Of a DNA stretch of 64,000 bases, positions 44,040 to 52,799 are shown piece by piece. How positions within the stretch are numbered: position 1 is the first letter of the stretch; each line of letters starts with the position of its first letter. The stretch is taken from positions 62,001-126,000 of the forward strand of contig JAGFIV010000041.1 of NCBI GenBank assembly GCA_024103275.1, written 5' to 3'. The notes beneath the pieces are model-generated. The model was not told where the DNA came from, ran no database searches, and worked only from the letters and a program-made list of their open reading frames with translations. The position numbers and the translations under genes are program-made. Origin of the DNA: Flavobacteriales bacterium. GTDB taxonomy: Bacteria; Bacteroidota; Bacteroidia; Flavobacteriales_F; PHOS-HE28.

Positions 44040-44741
44040 ATGGCTCCTGAAGCCGTGAACAATACGGGAAAGTCCGCGCCGCGTGCGCGGACTTTCCCGT
44101 TCAGGTCCCTGCTGCCCGTGCTGGCCGCCGTTGGAGGCATGGCGGCCGCAGTGCCCCTACGGGCGCAATTGTTGGACAGCCTGGCCCTGTTTGCCGGCCA
44201 GCGGCCAAGGTTCGTGGCCAAGCTCGACTCCCGGGGTTCGTTCATCAGCAACAGCAACGTGCGCATGTTCGGCATCAAGGTGGGAGCGGAACATGCCGGG
44301 AGGTTCCAGTACGGGCTGGGTTATTCCTTCCTCGCCAGTCACGTGGAAAGCCCCCGCACAGTGGAAGGCCGGGCCGGCATCCCCGTGCGGCTGCACATGG
44401 GACTGCTGGTGCCATACGTGGAATACGCCTTTTACCAGCGTCGCGCGTGGGAAGTGCGCATTCCGGTGCAGCTGGGCCTGGGCCGGGCCGGGTTCAGCTA
44501 CCCCGATGCGGCGGGTGTACGGCGCGTGTTGCGGCGCTCCTTTGTCCTGTTCTATGAGCCGGCCATGACGGTGCAGTATCGCTTCCTGCGGTATTTCGGC
44601 GCCAGCGCGGGCTGGGGCTTCCGCCTGCAACTGGTCCGCACCGGCCTGGGGGAAACCCTCTCCGCGCCGGTGTACCTGGTGGGGCTTAAAGTGTTCATGG
44701 GTGACCTGTGGGCGGACCTGAAACGGATGGAGGGCGATTAA
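44040..44741 (+). CDS. exported hypothetical protein, outer-membrane beta-barrel-like
   Basis: The 233-residue product has a signal peptide ([23 protein letters not shown]). The rest alternates polar and hydrophobic residues typical of a small outer-membrane barrel: [55 protein letters not shown], and [15 protein letters not shown]. The exact start is unclear: ATG at 44040 or GTG at 44055 are both possible. A perfect 16-bp inverted repeat overlaps the signal-peptide codons. It lies 9 bases after coxA but looks unrelated to respiration. I do not recognise the family. Confidence 0.75.
   Translation: MAPEAVNNTGKSAPRARTFPFRSLLPVLAAVGGMAAAVPLRAQLLDSLALFAGQRPRFVAKLDSRGSFISNSNVRMFGIKVGAEHAGRFQYGLGYSFLASHVESPRTVEGRAGIPVRLHMGLLVPYVEYAFYQRRAWEVRIPVQLGLGRAGFSYPDAAGVRRVLRRSFVLFYEPAMTVQYRFLRYFGASAGWGFRLQLVRTGLGETLSAPVYLVGLKVFMGDLWADLKRMEGD
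44064..44100. repeat. perfect 16-bp inverted repeat inside the signal-peptide coding region
   Basis: ACGGGAAAGTCCGCGC (44064-44079) pairs with GCGCGGACTTTCCCGT (44085-44100) around a 5-base loop. There is no T-tract after it. It may be a coxA-operon terminator or an RNA element controlling the downstream gene. Confidence 0.85.
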
Positions 44742-44746
44742 CTTTG
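44739..44746 (+). promoter_or_regulatory. TAacTTTG -7 box for ruvB
   Basis: Exact TAnnTTTG overlapping the stop codon of the preceding gene, 8 bases before the ruvB ATG at 44755. Confidence 0.55.
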
Positions 44747-44754
44747 GCTCACCC

Positions 44755-45780
44755 ATGCCGGAACAGTTCGACTTACGCCGGGAGCAGCATTCCGCCTCCG
44801 ACAAGGAGATGGAGCAGGTATTGCGACCCAGTCGCTTTGAGGAATTCGCGGGGCAGCGTGCCGTGACGGACAACCTGAAGGTGTTCGTGCAGGCCGCCAA
44901 GCTGCGCGGGGAAGCCTTGGACCACCTGTTGCTGCACGGCCCTCCCGGCCTGGGAAAGACCACCTTGGCGGGCATCGTGGCGCATGAGATGGGGGTCAAC
45001 ATGCGCGCCACCAGCGGGCCGGTGCTGGACAAACCCGCGGACCTGGCCGGACTGCTCACCAACCTGGAGCCGAACGACCTGCTCTTCATTGACGAGATCC
45101 ACCGCCTGAGCCCCGTGGTGGAGGAGTACCTGTACAGCGCCATGGAGGACTACCGGATCGACCTGGTGATCGATGCCGGACCCAATGCGCGCACGGTGCA
45201 GATCAACCTCAACCCCTTCACCCTGGTGGGTGCCACCACCCGCAGCGGCCTGCTGACGGCACCGCTGCGGGCGCGTTTCGGCATCAACAGCCGCTTGGAT
45301 TACTACGACGCGGAGACGCTCACCGGCATCGTAAAGCGCTCGGCGGGGCTGCTGCAGGTGCCGATAGGGGAGGATGCGGCCCTGGAGATCGCACGCCGCA
45401 GCAGGGGCACCCCGCGGATCGCCAACGCGCTGCTGCGGCGGGTGCGCGACTTCGCGCAGATCCAAGGTAACGGCTCCATCACCATGGCCATCGCCAAGCA
45501 CGCGCTGAAGGCATTGAACGTGGATGCACACGGGCTGGACGAGATGGACAACCGCATCCTGCTGTGCATCATCGAGAAGTTCGGCGGCGGCCCCGTGGGC
45601 CTGAACACCGTGGCCACGGCGGTGGGTGAGGAAAGCGGCACCATCGAGGAGGTGTACGAGCCCTTCCTGATCATGGAGGGCTACATCATGCGCACACCGC
45701 GCGGCCGCCAGGCCACCGAGCGGGCATACAGGCACTTGGGCAAGGCGCCGGCAGCCAGGCCGGGCAGCCTGTTTGAATAG
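44755..45780 (+). CDS. ruvB: Holliday junction branch-migration helicase RuvB
   Basis: RuvB is the hexameric AAA+ motor that drives branch migration with RuvA. The 341-residue protein has [12 protein letters not shown], Walker [10 protein letters not shown] (residues 62-70), and Walker [11 protein letters not shown]. It also has sensor 1 [11 protein letters not shown] with TAPLRARFG, and a winged-helix C-terminus with [29 protein letters not shown]. ruvA is unlinked at 53661. The gene ends 37 bases before queG. Confidence 0.97.
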   Translation: MPEQFDLRREQHSASDKEMEQVLRPSRFEEFAGQRAVTDNLKVFVQAAKLRGEALDHLLLHGPPGLGKTTLAGIVAHEMGVNMRATSGPVLDKPADLAGLLTNLEPNDLLFIDEIHRLSPVVEEYLYSAMEDYRIDLVIDAGPNARTVQINLNPFTLVGATTRSGLLTAPLRARFGINSRLDYYDAETLTGIVKRSAGLLQVPIGEDAALEIARRSRGTPRIANALLRRVRDFAQIQGNGSITMAIAKHALKALNVDAHGLDEMDNRILLCIIEKFGGGPVGLNTVATAVGEESGTIEEVYEPFLIMEGYIMRTPRGRQATERAYRHLGKAPAARPGSLFE

Positions 45781-45817
45781 GTGCGGCCTCCGCCCGGCCG
45801 TCATTGCGTTCCCCTCC

Positions 45818-46777
45818 ATGGACGATCCCAGGACCCGTTCCCTCCAGATCAAGGCCAAGGCCTTGGAACTGGGCTTCCTGGCCTGTGGCGTGGCCCGGGC
45901 GGACCGCTTGGCGGAGGAGGAAAGCAACTTGGAGCGTTGGTTGCGTGCGGGCCACAACGGGCAGATGGATTGGATGGCCCGCAATGTGGGCATGCGCCTG
46001 GACCCGCGGGAGCTGGTGCCCGGGGCGAAAAGCGTGGTCAGCCTGGCGTACAACTATTTCACCGGGGCGAAGCAGGCCGACCCGGATGCGCCCAAGCTGA
46101 GCATGTATGCTTTCGGCCGCGATTACCACAAGGTGGTGAAGCAGCGGATGAAGCCCTTGATGGCGTTCATCAAGGAGCAGTACGGTGATGTGGCCATGCG
46201 CTGCTTCACCGACAGCGCGCCCATCCTGGAGAAGGCCTGGGCCCAAAAGGCGGGCATCGGGTGGCGGGGCAAGCATACCTTGGTGATCCGCCAGGGGCAG
46301 GGCTCCTATTTCTTCCTGGGCGAGATCGTGCTGGACCTGGACCTGGAACCCGACGCACCGGCGACGGACCATTGCGGCACCTGCACCCGCTGCATCGATG
46401 CGTGCCCCACGGAAGCCATTACCCCGTACGGGCTGATCAGCAACAAGTGCATCACCTACAACACCATTGAGCTGAAGGGACCCATTCCGGGGGATGCGGG
46501 AGACTTCCGGAACTGGGCCTTCGGCTGCGACATCTGCCAGCAGGTATGTCCTTGGAACCGCTTCAGCACACCCCATCATGAGCCCGATTTCGCGCCGAGG
46601 CGGGAGCTGATGGAGCTGACGGCCGATGAATGGCATGCCCTCTCCGAGGAGCGCTATGAAAGGCTCTTCTTCGGCAGCCCGGTGAAACGTGCGAAGTACG
46701 GCGGATTGATGCGCAACCTGGCCTACCTGCGGGCGCGCAGTGGACCATCCATGGCACAGGGCAGCGCCGATAGCTGA
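45818..46777 (+). CDS. queG: epoxyqueuosine reductase QueG
   Basis: QueG is the cobalamin-dependent enzyme that reduces epoxyqueuosine to queuosine in tRNA. The 319-residue protein has CFTDSAPILEKAWAQKAGIGWRGKHTLV, with the likely catalytic Asp at D132. Two [4Fe-4S] motifs follow: CGTCTRCIDACPTEAI (C186, C189, C192, C196) and CDICQQVCPWNR (C237, C240, C244). It lacks the C-terminal HEAT repeats of some homologues. The ATG at 45818 is the first giving a normal N-terminus. A queuosine-precursor transporter lies at 9242. Confidence 0.95.
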   Translation: MDDPRTRSLQIKAKALELGFLACGVARADRLAEEESNLERWLRAGHNGQMDWMARNVGMRLDPRELVPGAKSVVSLAYNYFTGAKQADPDAPKLSMYAFGRDYHKVVKQRMKPLMAFIKEQYGDVAMRCFTDSAPILEKAWAQKAGIGWRGKHTLVIRQGQGSYFFLGEIVLDLDLEPDAPATDHCGTCTRCIDACPTEAITPYGLISNKCITYNTIELKGPIPGDAGDFRNWAFGCDICQQVCPWNRFSTPHHEPDFAPRRELMELTADEWHALSEERYERLFFGSPVKRAKYGGLMRNLAYLRARSGPSMAQGSADS

Positions 46778-46791
46778 GGCCGTGGCACCGC

Positions 46792-47007
46792 TCAACCCCG
46801 CATGGATCGCTGGAACACCTCCAGGATCACTTCCTTGTACATGTGGCCGAACGTGGCCAAGCACCAAGCTTTCAGCAATAGCTGGTCGCGGGCACCCACC
46901 CATTTGGCGGCCTTCACCAGTTCCTTGCGGAAAAGACGGGGGTCAAAGCTGACCTTCTGGAGCACTTGCTGGCTTAATTCCAGCATCTTCCTTCCGTTTT
47001 CCTTCAT
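46792..47007 (-). CDS. small conserved-looking hypothetical protein (71 residues)
   Basis: The protein reads MKENGRKMLELSQQVLQKVSF then DPRLFRKELVKAAKWVGARDQ and ends LLLKAWCLATFGHMYKEVIL-EVFQRSMRG. Helical, amphipathic and well balanced, it looks like a genuine gene rather than a shadow; its strand is opposite to queG, whose stop is 14 bases away. I believe related short proteins occur in other Bacteroidota but cannot name a function. Confidence 0.65.
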   Translation of the reverse strand: MKENGRKMLELSQQVLQKVSFDPRLFRKELVKAAKWVGARDQLLLKAWCLATFGHMYKEVILEVFQRSMRG

Positions 47008-47151
47008 GGCGGTTCCGGATTGTAACGGCTTGCAGGTCCGTTGGGCGGGATGAAGATAAGCGGGTCCGTTTCCTTTTGCAACACCGGGAGGTGCTGGTTG
47101 AAAACTTCACCCCGGTGTACCTGATGCTTGAACAATGAAAAACGCCAGCTG

Positions 47152-47172
47152 GGGTGCGATCATTGCGCACCC
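47152..47172 (-). terminator. possible terminator after the Omp28-like gene
   Basis: GGGTGCG (47152-47158) pairs with CGCACCC (47166-47172) just downstream of the minus-strand gene ending at 47181. On that strand a TTTTT run follows only 9 bases after the stem, so function is uncertain. Confidence 0.35.
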
Positions 47173-47180
47173 GGCCCGAT

Positions 47181-48041
47181 TCACGGTACGAGCGCTTCCT
47201 CCACCACCTGCTTCACCTCATACTGGTCCGCGCCTTCGGTGCTGTACACATAGGCCACCAAGGCGCAGTTGGACGGCACGAGCACATTGGTGGGCATGCC
47301 AAACGAGAAGGCCAGTTCCACGGTGTCGCCCACGGCGGGGCCGGCTGCAAGGAACGGCTGGCCCCAAGGGCTGTTCAGGGCGCCGCGCAACACATGGCGG
47401 TGTTCGTAGTCCGGCACGTCAGGCGGGTTGGCCTGGTTGTTCAACTGCCAGTCGATCACATGGTCCTCGGTGATGTACAGTGTGATGTTGTGCGCCGTGG
47501 ACAAGGGCTGGCGCACCACGCCTGTAACGGTCCCCGAGATGGTGTTGGCGGCACCGTCGTAGTTCAGGTCCCGGATCTTCAGGTCCACGGCTGCTTCCTG
47601 GTCGATCATGCCGGCCACGGCGGAAGCCCAGGTATAGCGGCTGATGGCCCGCGTGCCGTCGATCACCTTGCGGTTCACCATGCCTTTGGGCAGGGCGTCT
47701 ATGCCAAAGGTGGTTTCATAGGCATTGCCCGCCTCGGTGCGGAAATCGGTGTCGTACCAGTTGTCGTCAAGGGGTTCCACGGGCTGGGCGAAGGTGGTGG
47801 TCATGTGTACGCCCACCACCACCAGGCGGTCGCCATAGATGCTTTTCAGTTGCATGGCCCTCACGGCGGCGTCCGGGCAGTTGTTGCACCGGAATCCGGT
47901 GCAGTCCTCCAGCAGCACGTTGCGGGTCACCGTGTTCCCCGGCGGGGGCGTGGGCGTGGCCAATTCACCCTTGGGGCTGTCCACGATGTCGCAGCTGCTG
48001 AAGGCGCTGATGGCCAGGAGGAGGAGAGCTTGGCGGTGCAT
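47181..48041 (-). CDS. Omp28-related lipoprotein with thioredoxin-like fold
   Basis: The 286-residue protein has a lipobox (AISAFSSC, Cys17), then VLLEDCTGFRCNNCPDAA with a CNNC-type motif. The domain that follows is thioredoxin-like (LVVVGVHMTTTFAQP; ALPKGMVNRKV as a cis-Pro-like loop) with a C-terminal beta domain. Omp28 proteins are outer-membrane or surface proteins of Bacteroidota first described in Porphyromonas. It starts 4 bases after the DUF6029 stop, so the two are one operon. The motif suggests disulfide chemistry, which is inference. Confidence 0.88.
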   Translation of the reverse strand: MHRQALLLLAISAFSSCDIVDSPKGELATPTPPPGNTVTRNVLLEDCTGFRCNNCPDAAVRAMQLKSIYGDRLVVVGVHMTTTFAQPVEPLDDNWYDTDFRTEAGNAYETTFGIDALPKGMVNRKVIDGTRAISRYTWASAVAGMIDQEAAVDLKIRDLNYDGAANTISGTVTGVVRQPLSTAHNITLYITEDHVIDWQLNNQANPPDVPDYEHRHVLRGALNSPWGQPFLAAGPAVGDTVELAFSFGMPTNVLVPSNCALVAYVYSTEGADQYEVKQVVEEALVP

Positions 48042-48045
48042 GGGG

Positions 48046-49710
48046 TCAGAACGTTGTGGTGATGGAGGCGGTCAGGCCATTGGCGGCGGGCACCACGCGG
48101 CACACGCCGCCCACGCAGAAGATGCCTGCCCGCTGGCGGCCATAGCTGAATGAGATGCGGCTGCCCCCGCGGATGTAGCCCACGCTGCCCACCGGGTAAT
48201 GCGTGCGGTCCTTCTCCACCGGGTTGCCGTAGTTGTACTGGTCCATGACGGCCAGGAACCAATGCGGGCTGAAGGTGAGCTCGGCCAGTGCCGTGGCCCA
48301 GTCACCTTGGTCCTGTCCGGTGCCCAGCTGTTGCAGCTCGAAGCGCAGGGCCGTCTTGTCGTTGAAGTTGTGCAGGCCCTCCAGGATGAACATGTTGGCG
48401 TACACGGTCGGCTTGCCGGGCTTGCCCTGCACCACGTCGATGTCGTAGACCAGGTTCAGCCACGTGAGGGCCAATTCCCAGTCGGCACTGAATCTCTTGC
48501 GCAGCTCCACGTTGAGGTCGCTGAAGTACTGGCGTGGGCCCATGGCGAAGAACCTGGTTCTGTATCCGCGCAGGCGCACGGTGTCGTTGGGCAGGGCGGT
48601 GCTGTCCAGGCTCCAGGCACCGCTCCAGTTCACGGTCACTTTGGTGCCGTATTTCCCGCCGAGTGCGCTTCCACGCTTGAATTTGTAGAAGACTTCCCCG
48701 GAATACGCGACCTCCCCGTTGGGCTGGGTGGCGTAGGGGTAAAGGGTGGCGGGCAGGTTGTAGGAATGCTGCTTGGCCAAGGTCGGCAGGTAGTTGATGT
48801 TGAGGTCGAAGAGGGTGGGGGCGCCGCGGTCGCTTTGGAAGACCATGTTGTCGTAGGTGTGGGCCCCGGCGGTGACCCCGAGCCCGCTGACGCTGTAGGT
48901 GGCGTTCACCATCAACGCTTGGCCCGGCTTGTAGATGAAATTGTTGCTTCCGTTCGGGTCGTTGATCTTGTACGCATACTCGCTATACAGGTCCCAGCGC
49001 GGGGTGGTGTAATGCAGGCGCCCCGCCCACACCCCCACGTTTTCCGGAAGTTCCAGCGTGGGGTCGCGGTCAGCTTGGAATTTGCTCACGAAGGAGGCGC
49101 CCAGCGAAAGGTTGTTCCCTTTTTCGGCCCAGCGGGCAAAGAGCCGCGGGAAGGCCTCGGTAAGCGACACTTCCCCATCGATGCCGCGCACCAGGCCAAC
49201 CCCCTGGACGGTGGTCCGGTTGAAGGCGAAGCGCTGCGTGCCGATGATGCCCTTGAGGAAGATGCCCGTGTCCGGGCTGAACTTCACGCGTACGCCGTCC
49301 ATGGCGTTGTCCACCCCCAGGTAGCGTTCCTCGTAAGATCGGAAGGCCAGGCCTTGGCCGAACTGTTCGTAGAAATTACCGGCCGTCACCTCCAGGCCGT
49401 CCTTCCGGAACGTGGCGTAGCGGTAGCCGATGCCGGTGCCGTTCCAGGCCTCGCCGGCCGGGTAGCCCAGCAGGGCGGGCTCGTAGCTCTCGAAGCGCAC
49501 CCCCGCCTCGATGTTGTTGTTGCGGTACACCAGGTTGGTCCAAGCGTTGAGGCCAAAGTCGGACGGGGGTTTCACGGCCCCGATCTCTTCATCATCGTTG
49601 TACAATTGGCCGTCCATGCTGAAGTTGCCATGGACCTGGCCGCCTTCCTGGGCTGCCAGCCCTGAAACGATGAGCAGGGCGGCTGTTGAGGATAGGATGC
49701 GGTTCGTCAT
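48046..49710 (-). CDS. DUF6029-family outer-membrane beta-barrel protein
   Basis: The 554-residue protein has a signal peptide (ILSSTAALLIVSGLAAQ) and many amphipathic beta strands ending in a C-terminal Phe (SITTTF), the usual barrel signal. Characteristic segments are VHGNFSMDGQLYNDDEEIGA, GNFYEQFGQGLAFRSYEERYLG and LTWLNLVYDIDVVQGKPGK. DUF6029 genes in Bacteroidota commonly sit with Omp28 and thioredoxin-like genes, as here. The function of the barrel is unknown; a role in surface thiol or metal handling is speculative. Confidence 0.87.
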   Translation of the reverse strand: MTNRILSSTAALLIVSGLAAQEGGQVHGNFSMDGQLYNDDEEIGAVKPPSDFGLNAWTNLVYRNNNIEAGVRFESYEPALLGYPAGEAWNGTGIGYRYATFRKDGLEVTAGNFYEQFGQGLAFRSYEERYLGVDNAMDGVRVKFSPDTGIFLKGIIGTQRFAFNRTTVQGVGLVRGIDGEVSLTEAFPRLFARWAEKGNNLSLGASFVSKFQADRDPTLELPENVGVWAGRLHYTTPRWDLYSEYAYKINDPNGSNNFIYKPGQALMVNATYSVSGLGVTAGAHTYDNMVFQSDRGAPTLFDLNINYLPTLAKQHSYNLPATLYPYATQPNGEVAYSGEVFYKFKRGSALGGKYGTKVTVNWSGAWSLDSTALPNDTVRLRGYRTRFFAMGPRQYFSDLNVELRKRFSADWELALTWLNLVYDIDVVQGKPGKPTVYANMFILEGLHNFNDKTALRFELQQLGTGQDQGDWATALAELTFSPHWFLAVMDQYNYGNPVEKDRTHYPVGSVGYIRGGSRISFSYGRQRAGIFCVGGVCRVVPAANGLTASITTTF

Positions 49711-49781
49711 GCTCCGGTATCGGTCGCGGGTTCAGGACAAGGTAAGGGATAAATGCACCGCCTGCGGGGCCGCGCCCGCGA

Positions 49782-50276
49782 TCAGCCCTTGCCGGCCAGC
49801 TTTTTCACCTGTTGGTAAAGCTGCTTCTCGTCGCCGGGCTCGTAATTGTTGTGCTGCCACACGATGTTGCCCTTGCCGTCCACCAGGAAGGTATGCGGGA
49901 TGTTGTTCACGTTCAGCGCGCGCTTCAGGTCGCCGTTGGGGTCCAGGAAGATCTCGTAATCCCAGGCCTGGCCGTTCACGTAGGGCTTCACCCGGTTCAT
50001 GCTGCGGGTGTCGTCGATGCTCACCGCCATGAGCTTCACCCCGGTCTCCTTCTGCCAATCGGGATAGAGGTCGTTGATGGCATTGAGCTCCCGCTTGCAG
50101 GGTGCGCACCAGGTGGCCCAGAAGTTGATGATCATGGGCTTGCCGCCGTTGTTCCAGGTGGCCGTGGAGACCTTTTGGCCGTTCATGTTCTGCACGGTCA
50201 CGTCCGGAAGCTTGCCGGACTGGGCACTGGCCAGGACGGAGATGAGCAGAGCGGATAAGAGGAAGAGGTTGCGCAT
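49782..50276 (-). CDS. TlpA/ResA-like thiol-disulfide oxidoreductase
   Basis: The 164-residue periplasmic protein has a signal peptide (LFLLSALLISVLASAQ) and a thioredoxin domain with the active site WCAPC (C57, C60). The cis-Pro loop is NNIPHTFLVDGKG. It resembles the TlpA/ResA group that reduces cysteines in cytochrome c maturation and other extracytoplasmic proteins. It precedes the DUF6029-Omp28 pair on the same strand with a 71-base gap. It has its own likely promoter (50310-50317), because a terminator separates it from the gene upstream. Confidence 0.93.
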   Translation of the reverse strand: MRNLFLLSALLISVLASAQSGKLPDVTVQNMNGQKVSTATWNNGGKPMIINFWATWCAPCKRELNAINDLYPDWQKETGVKLMAVSIDDTRSMNRVKPYVNGQAWDYEIFLDPNGDLKRALNVNNIPHTFLVDGKGNIVWQHNNYEPGDEKQLYQQVKKLAGKG

Positions 50277-50309
50277 GGGGCAGGGATGTTCAATGGCTTT
50301 CGGTAAGGG

Positions 50310-50317
50310 CAAAGATG
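50310..50317 (-). promoter_or_regulatory. near-consensus -7 box (CAtcTTTG) for the TlpA-like gene
   Basis: One mismatch to TAnnTTTG on the minus strand, 33 bases before the ATG at 50276. Confidence 0.4.
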
Positions 50318-50330
50318 GGGCCAAAGAAAA

Positions 50331-50364
50331 CAGGCCGACGAGCCTGTATCGGTCCGTCGGCCTG
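50331..50364 (-). terminator. terminator of the T9SS thioredoxin-like gene
   Basis: CAGGCCGACG (50331-50340) pairs with CGTCGGCCTG (50355-50364). Read on the minus strand, the stem is followed by TTTTCTTT. It lies 23 bases after the stop of the 50387 gene. Confidence 0.72.
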
Positions 50365-50386
50365 CTCCAATGAAGGGTGCCTTTTT

Positions 50387-51832
50387 TTACTTGTTCAACG
50401 TGATCGTGCGCGTGGCTTGCTGGCCGTTCGCCTCCAACCGCAGGATGTACACGCCGTTGTCCAGGTTGCCCAGGTCGATCGTTTCATGCTGGATGCCGCC
50501 GGTAGGCTGCAAGGTGCGCCGCATCACCACCTTGCCCACCATGTCCGTGACGGTGGCATTCACCGTGTGGCCCAGGTCCATGTTGTATTCCAATTCCACC
50601 AGCCCACTGGTGGGGTTGGGGTATACGTTCAGGGAGCTGGTCAACGTGTTCTCCGTCACCCCGGCGGAGGCATCCTCCACCCCGAAAAACTTTGTGTCTT
50701 GGGATCCGAACTGGCCGCCTTGGAAGATCACTTGGTTGCCCACCTTGACCTTGTAATAGCCTTGGCCATAGCTGCAGCAGAAGCCATCACCGTATTGATC
50801 GTACACTTCCAGCCGGTAGCAGTTCCCATCCTCCAAATTCCAGGTGTAGGTGTGCAACGGTTGGCCAGCACCGCTTGGGTAAGGCCCTCCATCGGCATAG
50901 ATCGACCCGTCGGGTTTGAACAGTTTCCAAGTGGTCTCGTTCCCGTAGTTGTCGGTTTGCAGCTCGAAGGTCACTTGGGTGCTGTTCGCCACGTATGTGC
51001 TTGCCAACACCAGTTCACTCTTGGTGTTGTTGCTGGCATTGTCATCCGCGCTGGTGATCTGGAAGGTGACCTGCGTGTTGCCGGTGGGGGTATAGCTTGC
51101 AACGTTCACGAAATCCACGCCGTAGGTGGGCAGGTTCCCCGTCCAGTCCACCGTGCCCAGCACGTTGCCGGCACGGCGTACCTCGATGGTGGCGCTGGTC
51201 AGTGGCTCGGTCCCCATGTTCTGGATCCGGGTCACCAGGTCCATGGGCCGGTTGGCGCAGCCGCGCAGCTTGTCCACCAACGGCAGCAGGGCCGCATCCG
51301 TGGGGTGTTCTGCATTCTTGCAGCTGGAAACGGAATTCCACAATTGCGAGGTGGTCAATTGGCCCACCTCCGTGATGATGCGGTTGGGGCAGATCTTGTA
51401 GATCGTGGGGAAGTAGCCGATGTCCAGGTCGTCGGCAATGTTCGCATCGTCTATGATGGGATACGGTGTTCCCGCCACCCAATTGCCCCAGCTGTTGCTG
51501 GTGGCTTGGTACAGGTCTTGCACCGTGGTGGTGGGATCCCCTTCGATCATGAACAACCGGACCTTGTTCTCCGTGGTGCCTGGTCCATATTGGTTGTACA
51601 GGTTCGCAAAGGCGTGGGAATTGTGGTAATTCCAGCAAGGTTGGCACCAAGTGGCGCTGACATCCAGGAACACCGTGTAGCCGGAATCCAGGTAGGCATA
51701 CAAATGGTGCGAGTTCCCGTTCAGGTCGGTGCCGGTCCAATCAGGTGCGATCGAGTTGTCCGGGAGCTGCGAGAAGGCAGGTCCGCTGAGCAACGCTGCC
51801 ATAAGGGCCAGAAGTACAGGTTTTTTCATCAT
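50387..51832 (-). CDS. T9SS-exported thioredoxin-like protein
   Basis: The 481-residue protein has a signal peptide (VLLALMAALLSGPAFSQ) and a thioredoxin-like domain with WCQPC (C63, C66) and a GYFPTIYKICP loop. Beta domains follow, including CYRLEVYDQYGDGFCCSYGQGYY, a pattern seen in secreted Bacteroidota proteins. The T9SS sorting domain starts LNVYPNPTSGLVELEY. It should be displayed or released outside the outer membrane, while the TlpA-like protein downstream acts in the periplasm. An internal CSSCKNAEH-like pair (VSSCKN) may add disulfides. Confidence 0.92.
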   Translation of the reverse strand: MMKKPVLLALMAALLSGPAFSQLPDNSIAPDWTGTDLNGNSHHLYAYLDSGYTVFLDVSATWCQPCWNYHNSHAFANLYNQYGPGTTENKVRLFMIEGDPTTTVQDLYQATSNSWGNWVAGTPYPIIDDANIADDLDIGYFPTIYKICPNRIITEVGQLTTSQLWNSVSSCKNAEHPTDAALLPLVDKLRGCANRPMDLVTRIQNMGTEPLTSATIEVRRAGNVLGTVDWTGNLPTYGVDFVNVASYTPTGNTQVTFQITSADDNASNNTKSELVLASTYVANSTQVTFELQTDNYGNETTWKLFKPDGSIYADGGPYPSGAGQPLHTYTWNLEDGNCYRLEVYDQYGDGFCCSYGQGYYKVKVGNQVIFQGGQFGSQDTKFFGVEDASAGVTENTLTSSLNVYPNPTSGLVELEYNMDLGHTVNATVTDMVGKVVMRRTLQPTGGIQHETIDLGNLDNGVYILRLEANGQQATRTITLNK

Positions 51833-51974
51833 CGGGACGTTTAGGAGGCTTGGTAATGGTCTGTGGCATTTCCGCCGACCAGCCCAAAGCTAGTCGCATT
51901 CGTGCGCCCCTGGGTGGAAAGGGAACCCCTTCCTTGGATTCCTTCGCCTGTGCCCAACGGTGGGTCATTGGATG

Positions 51975-52002
51975 TTGCGGCTTGATCAAGGCGTTACTTT
52001 TG
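51975..52002 (+). promoter_or_regulatory. TTG-N17-TActTTTG promoter for the 52032 gene
   Basis: TTG at 51975-51977 and the exact box TActTTTG at 51995-52002 have consensus spacing (17). The ATG at 52032 follows 29 bases later. Confidence 0.62.
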
Positions 52003-52031
52003 CGGTACGTGAACCAATCCAAGGAAGAGCC

Positions 52032-52799
52032 ATGAAACAGCGGTACTCCATTGTTCTTTTCTCGGCTGCCATCCTGGCCTCCGCAGGGGCCCGCGCACAG
52101 GAAGTCCCGCTTACCCTGACCAATGCGGAAGGTGAGGTGGTGAATGGAACGACGATTGAGTTGAGCGAAGGCGTGACCGGCATGTTGCAGCTCATGGGCA
52201 TGGGCCTGCGTGCCGTGAATACCAGCGGAACCGACCGCCTGATGAACGTGAAGCGCTACGAACTGGACGTTTTGCATGGCACCATGAACTACTTCTGCTG
52301 GGACCTGTGCTACGGGGAGCGCTACGCAGGGGTATCCCCGCTTTGGGTCGGGGCCGATCCCATCCCGATGCAGGCGGGTGACACGGCCAATGGGTTTCAT
52401 GCCTACTACAAGCCGATGAACATCGTGGGCACCTCCGCGTTCCGCTATGTCTGGTACGATATGGGCAACCCCGATGACAGTACGTACGTGGATTTTATTT
52501 TCAACGTAACGGTTGGCACCGGGGTGGCCGAGGTGAACGACATGGCGGGCTTTTCGGTGTACCCCAACCCTGCGTTGGGCGGGACCATCACATTTGACTA
52601 TGACCTGCGGGGGAACGCCGCCGGCACGCGCCTGGCCATTTACAACATGCTGGGCGGGCGCCAGCTGGTGAAGCCCTTGGCTGCCGCGCAGGGGCGTGTA
52701 CGGCTGGGCGAAGGCGAGCTGGGCAGCGGGGTGTGGTTCGCGGTGCTGGAGCGCGATGGGAAGCCGCTGGCCACCAAGCGCCTGGTGGTGGCACGCTAA
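52032..52799 (+). CDS. T9SS-exported hypothetical protein (255 residues)
   Basis: The protein has a signal peptide (YSIVLFSAAILASAGARAQ) and a beta-rich domain of about 150 residues with a C-x-x-x-C pair (YFCWDLCYGERYAG). The C-terminal T9SS sorting domain starts FSVYPNPALGGTITFDY. Similar single-domain proteins occur near the thioredoxin-like T9SS genes in Bacteroidota; I do not know the role. It is convergent with the sirtuin gene: the two stop codons overlap at 52796-52799. The start follows a consensus promoter. Confidence 0.87.
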   Translation: MKQRYSIVLFSAAILASAGARAQEVPLTLTNAEGEVVNGTTIELSEGVTGMLQLMGMGLRAVNTSGTDRLMNVKRYELDVLHGTMNYFCWDLCYGERYAGVSPLWVGADPIPMQAGDTANGFHAYYKPMNIVGTSAFRYVWYDMGNPDDSTYVDFIFNVTVGTGVAEVNDMAGFSVYPNPALGGTITFDYDLRGNAAGTRLAIYNMLGGRQLVKPLAAAQGRVRLGEGELGSGVWFAVLERDGKPLATKRLVVAR

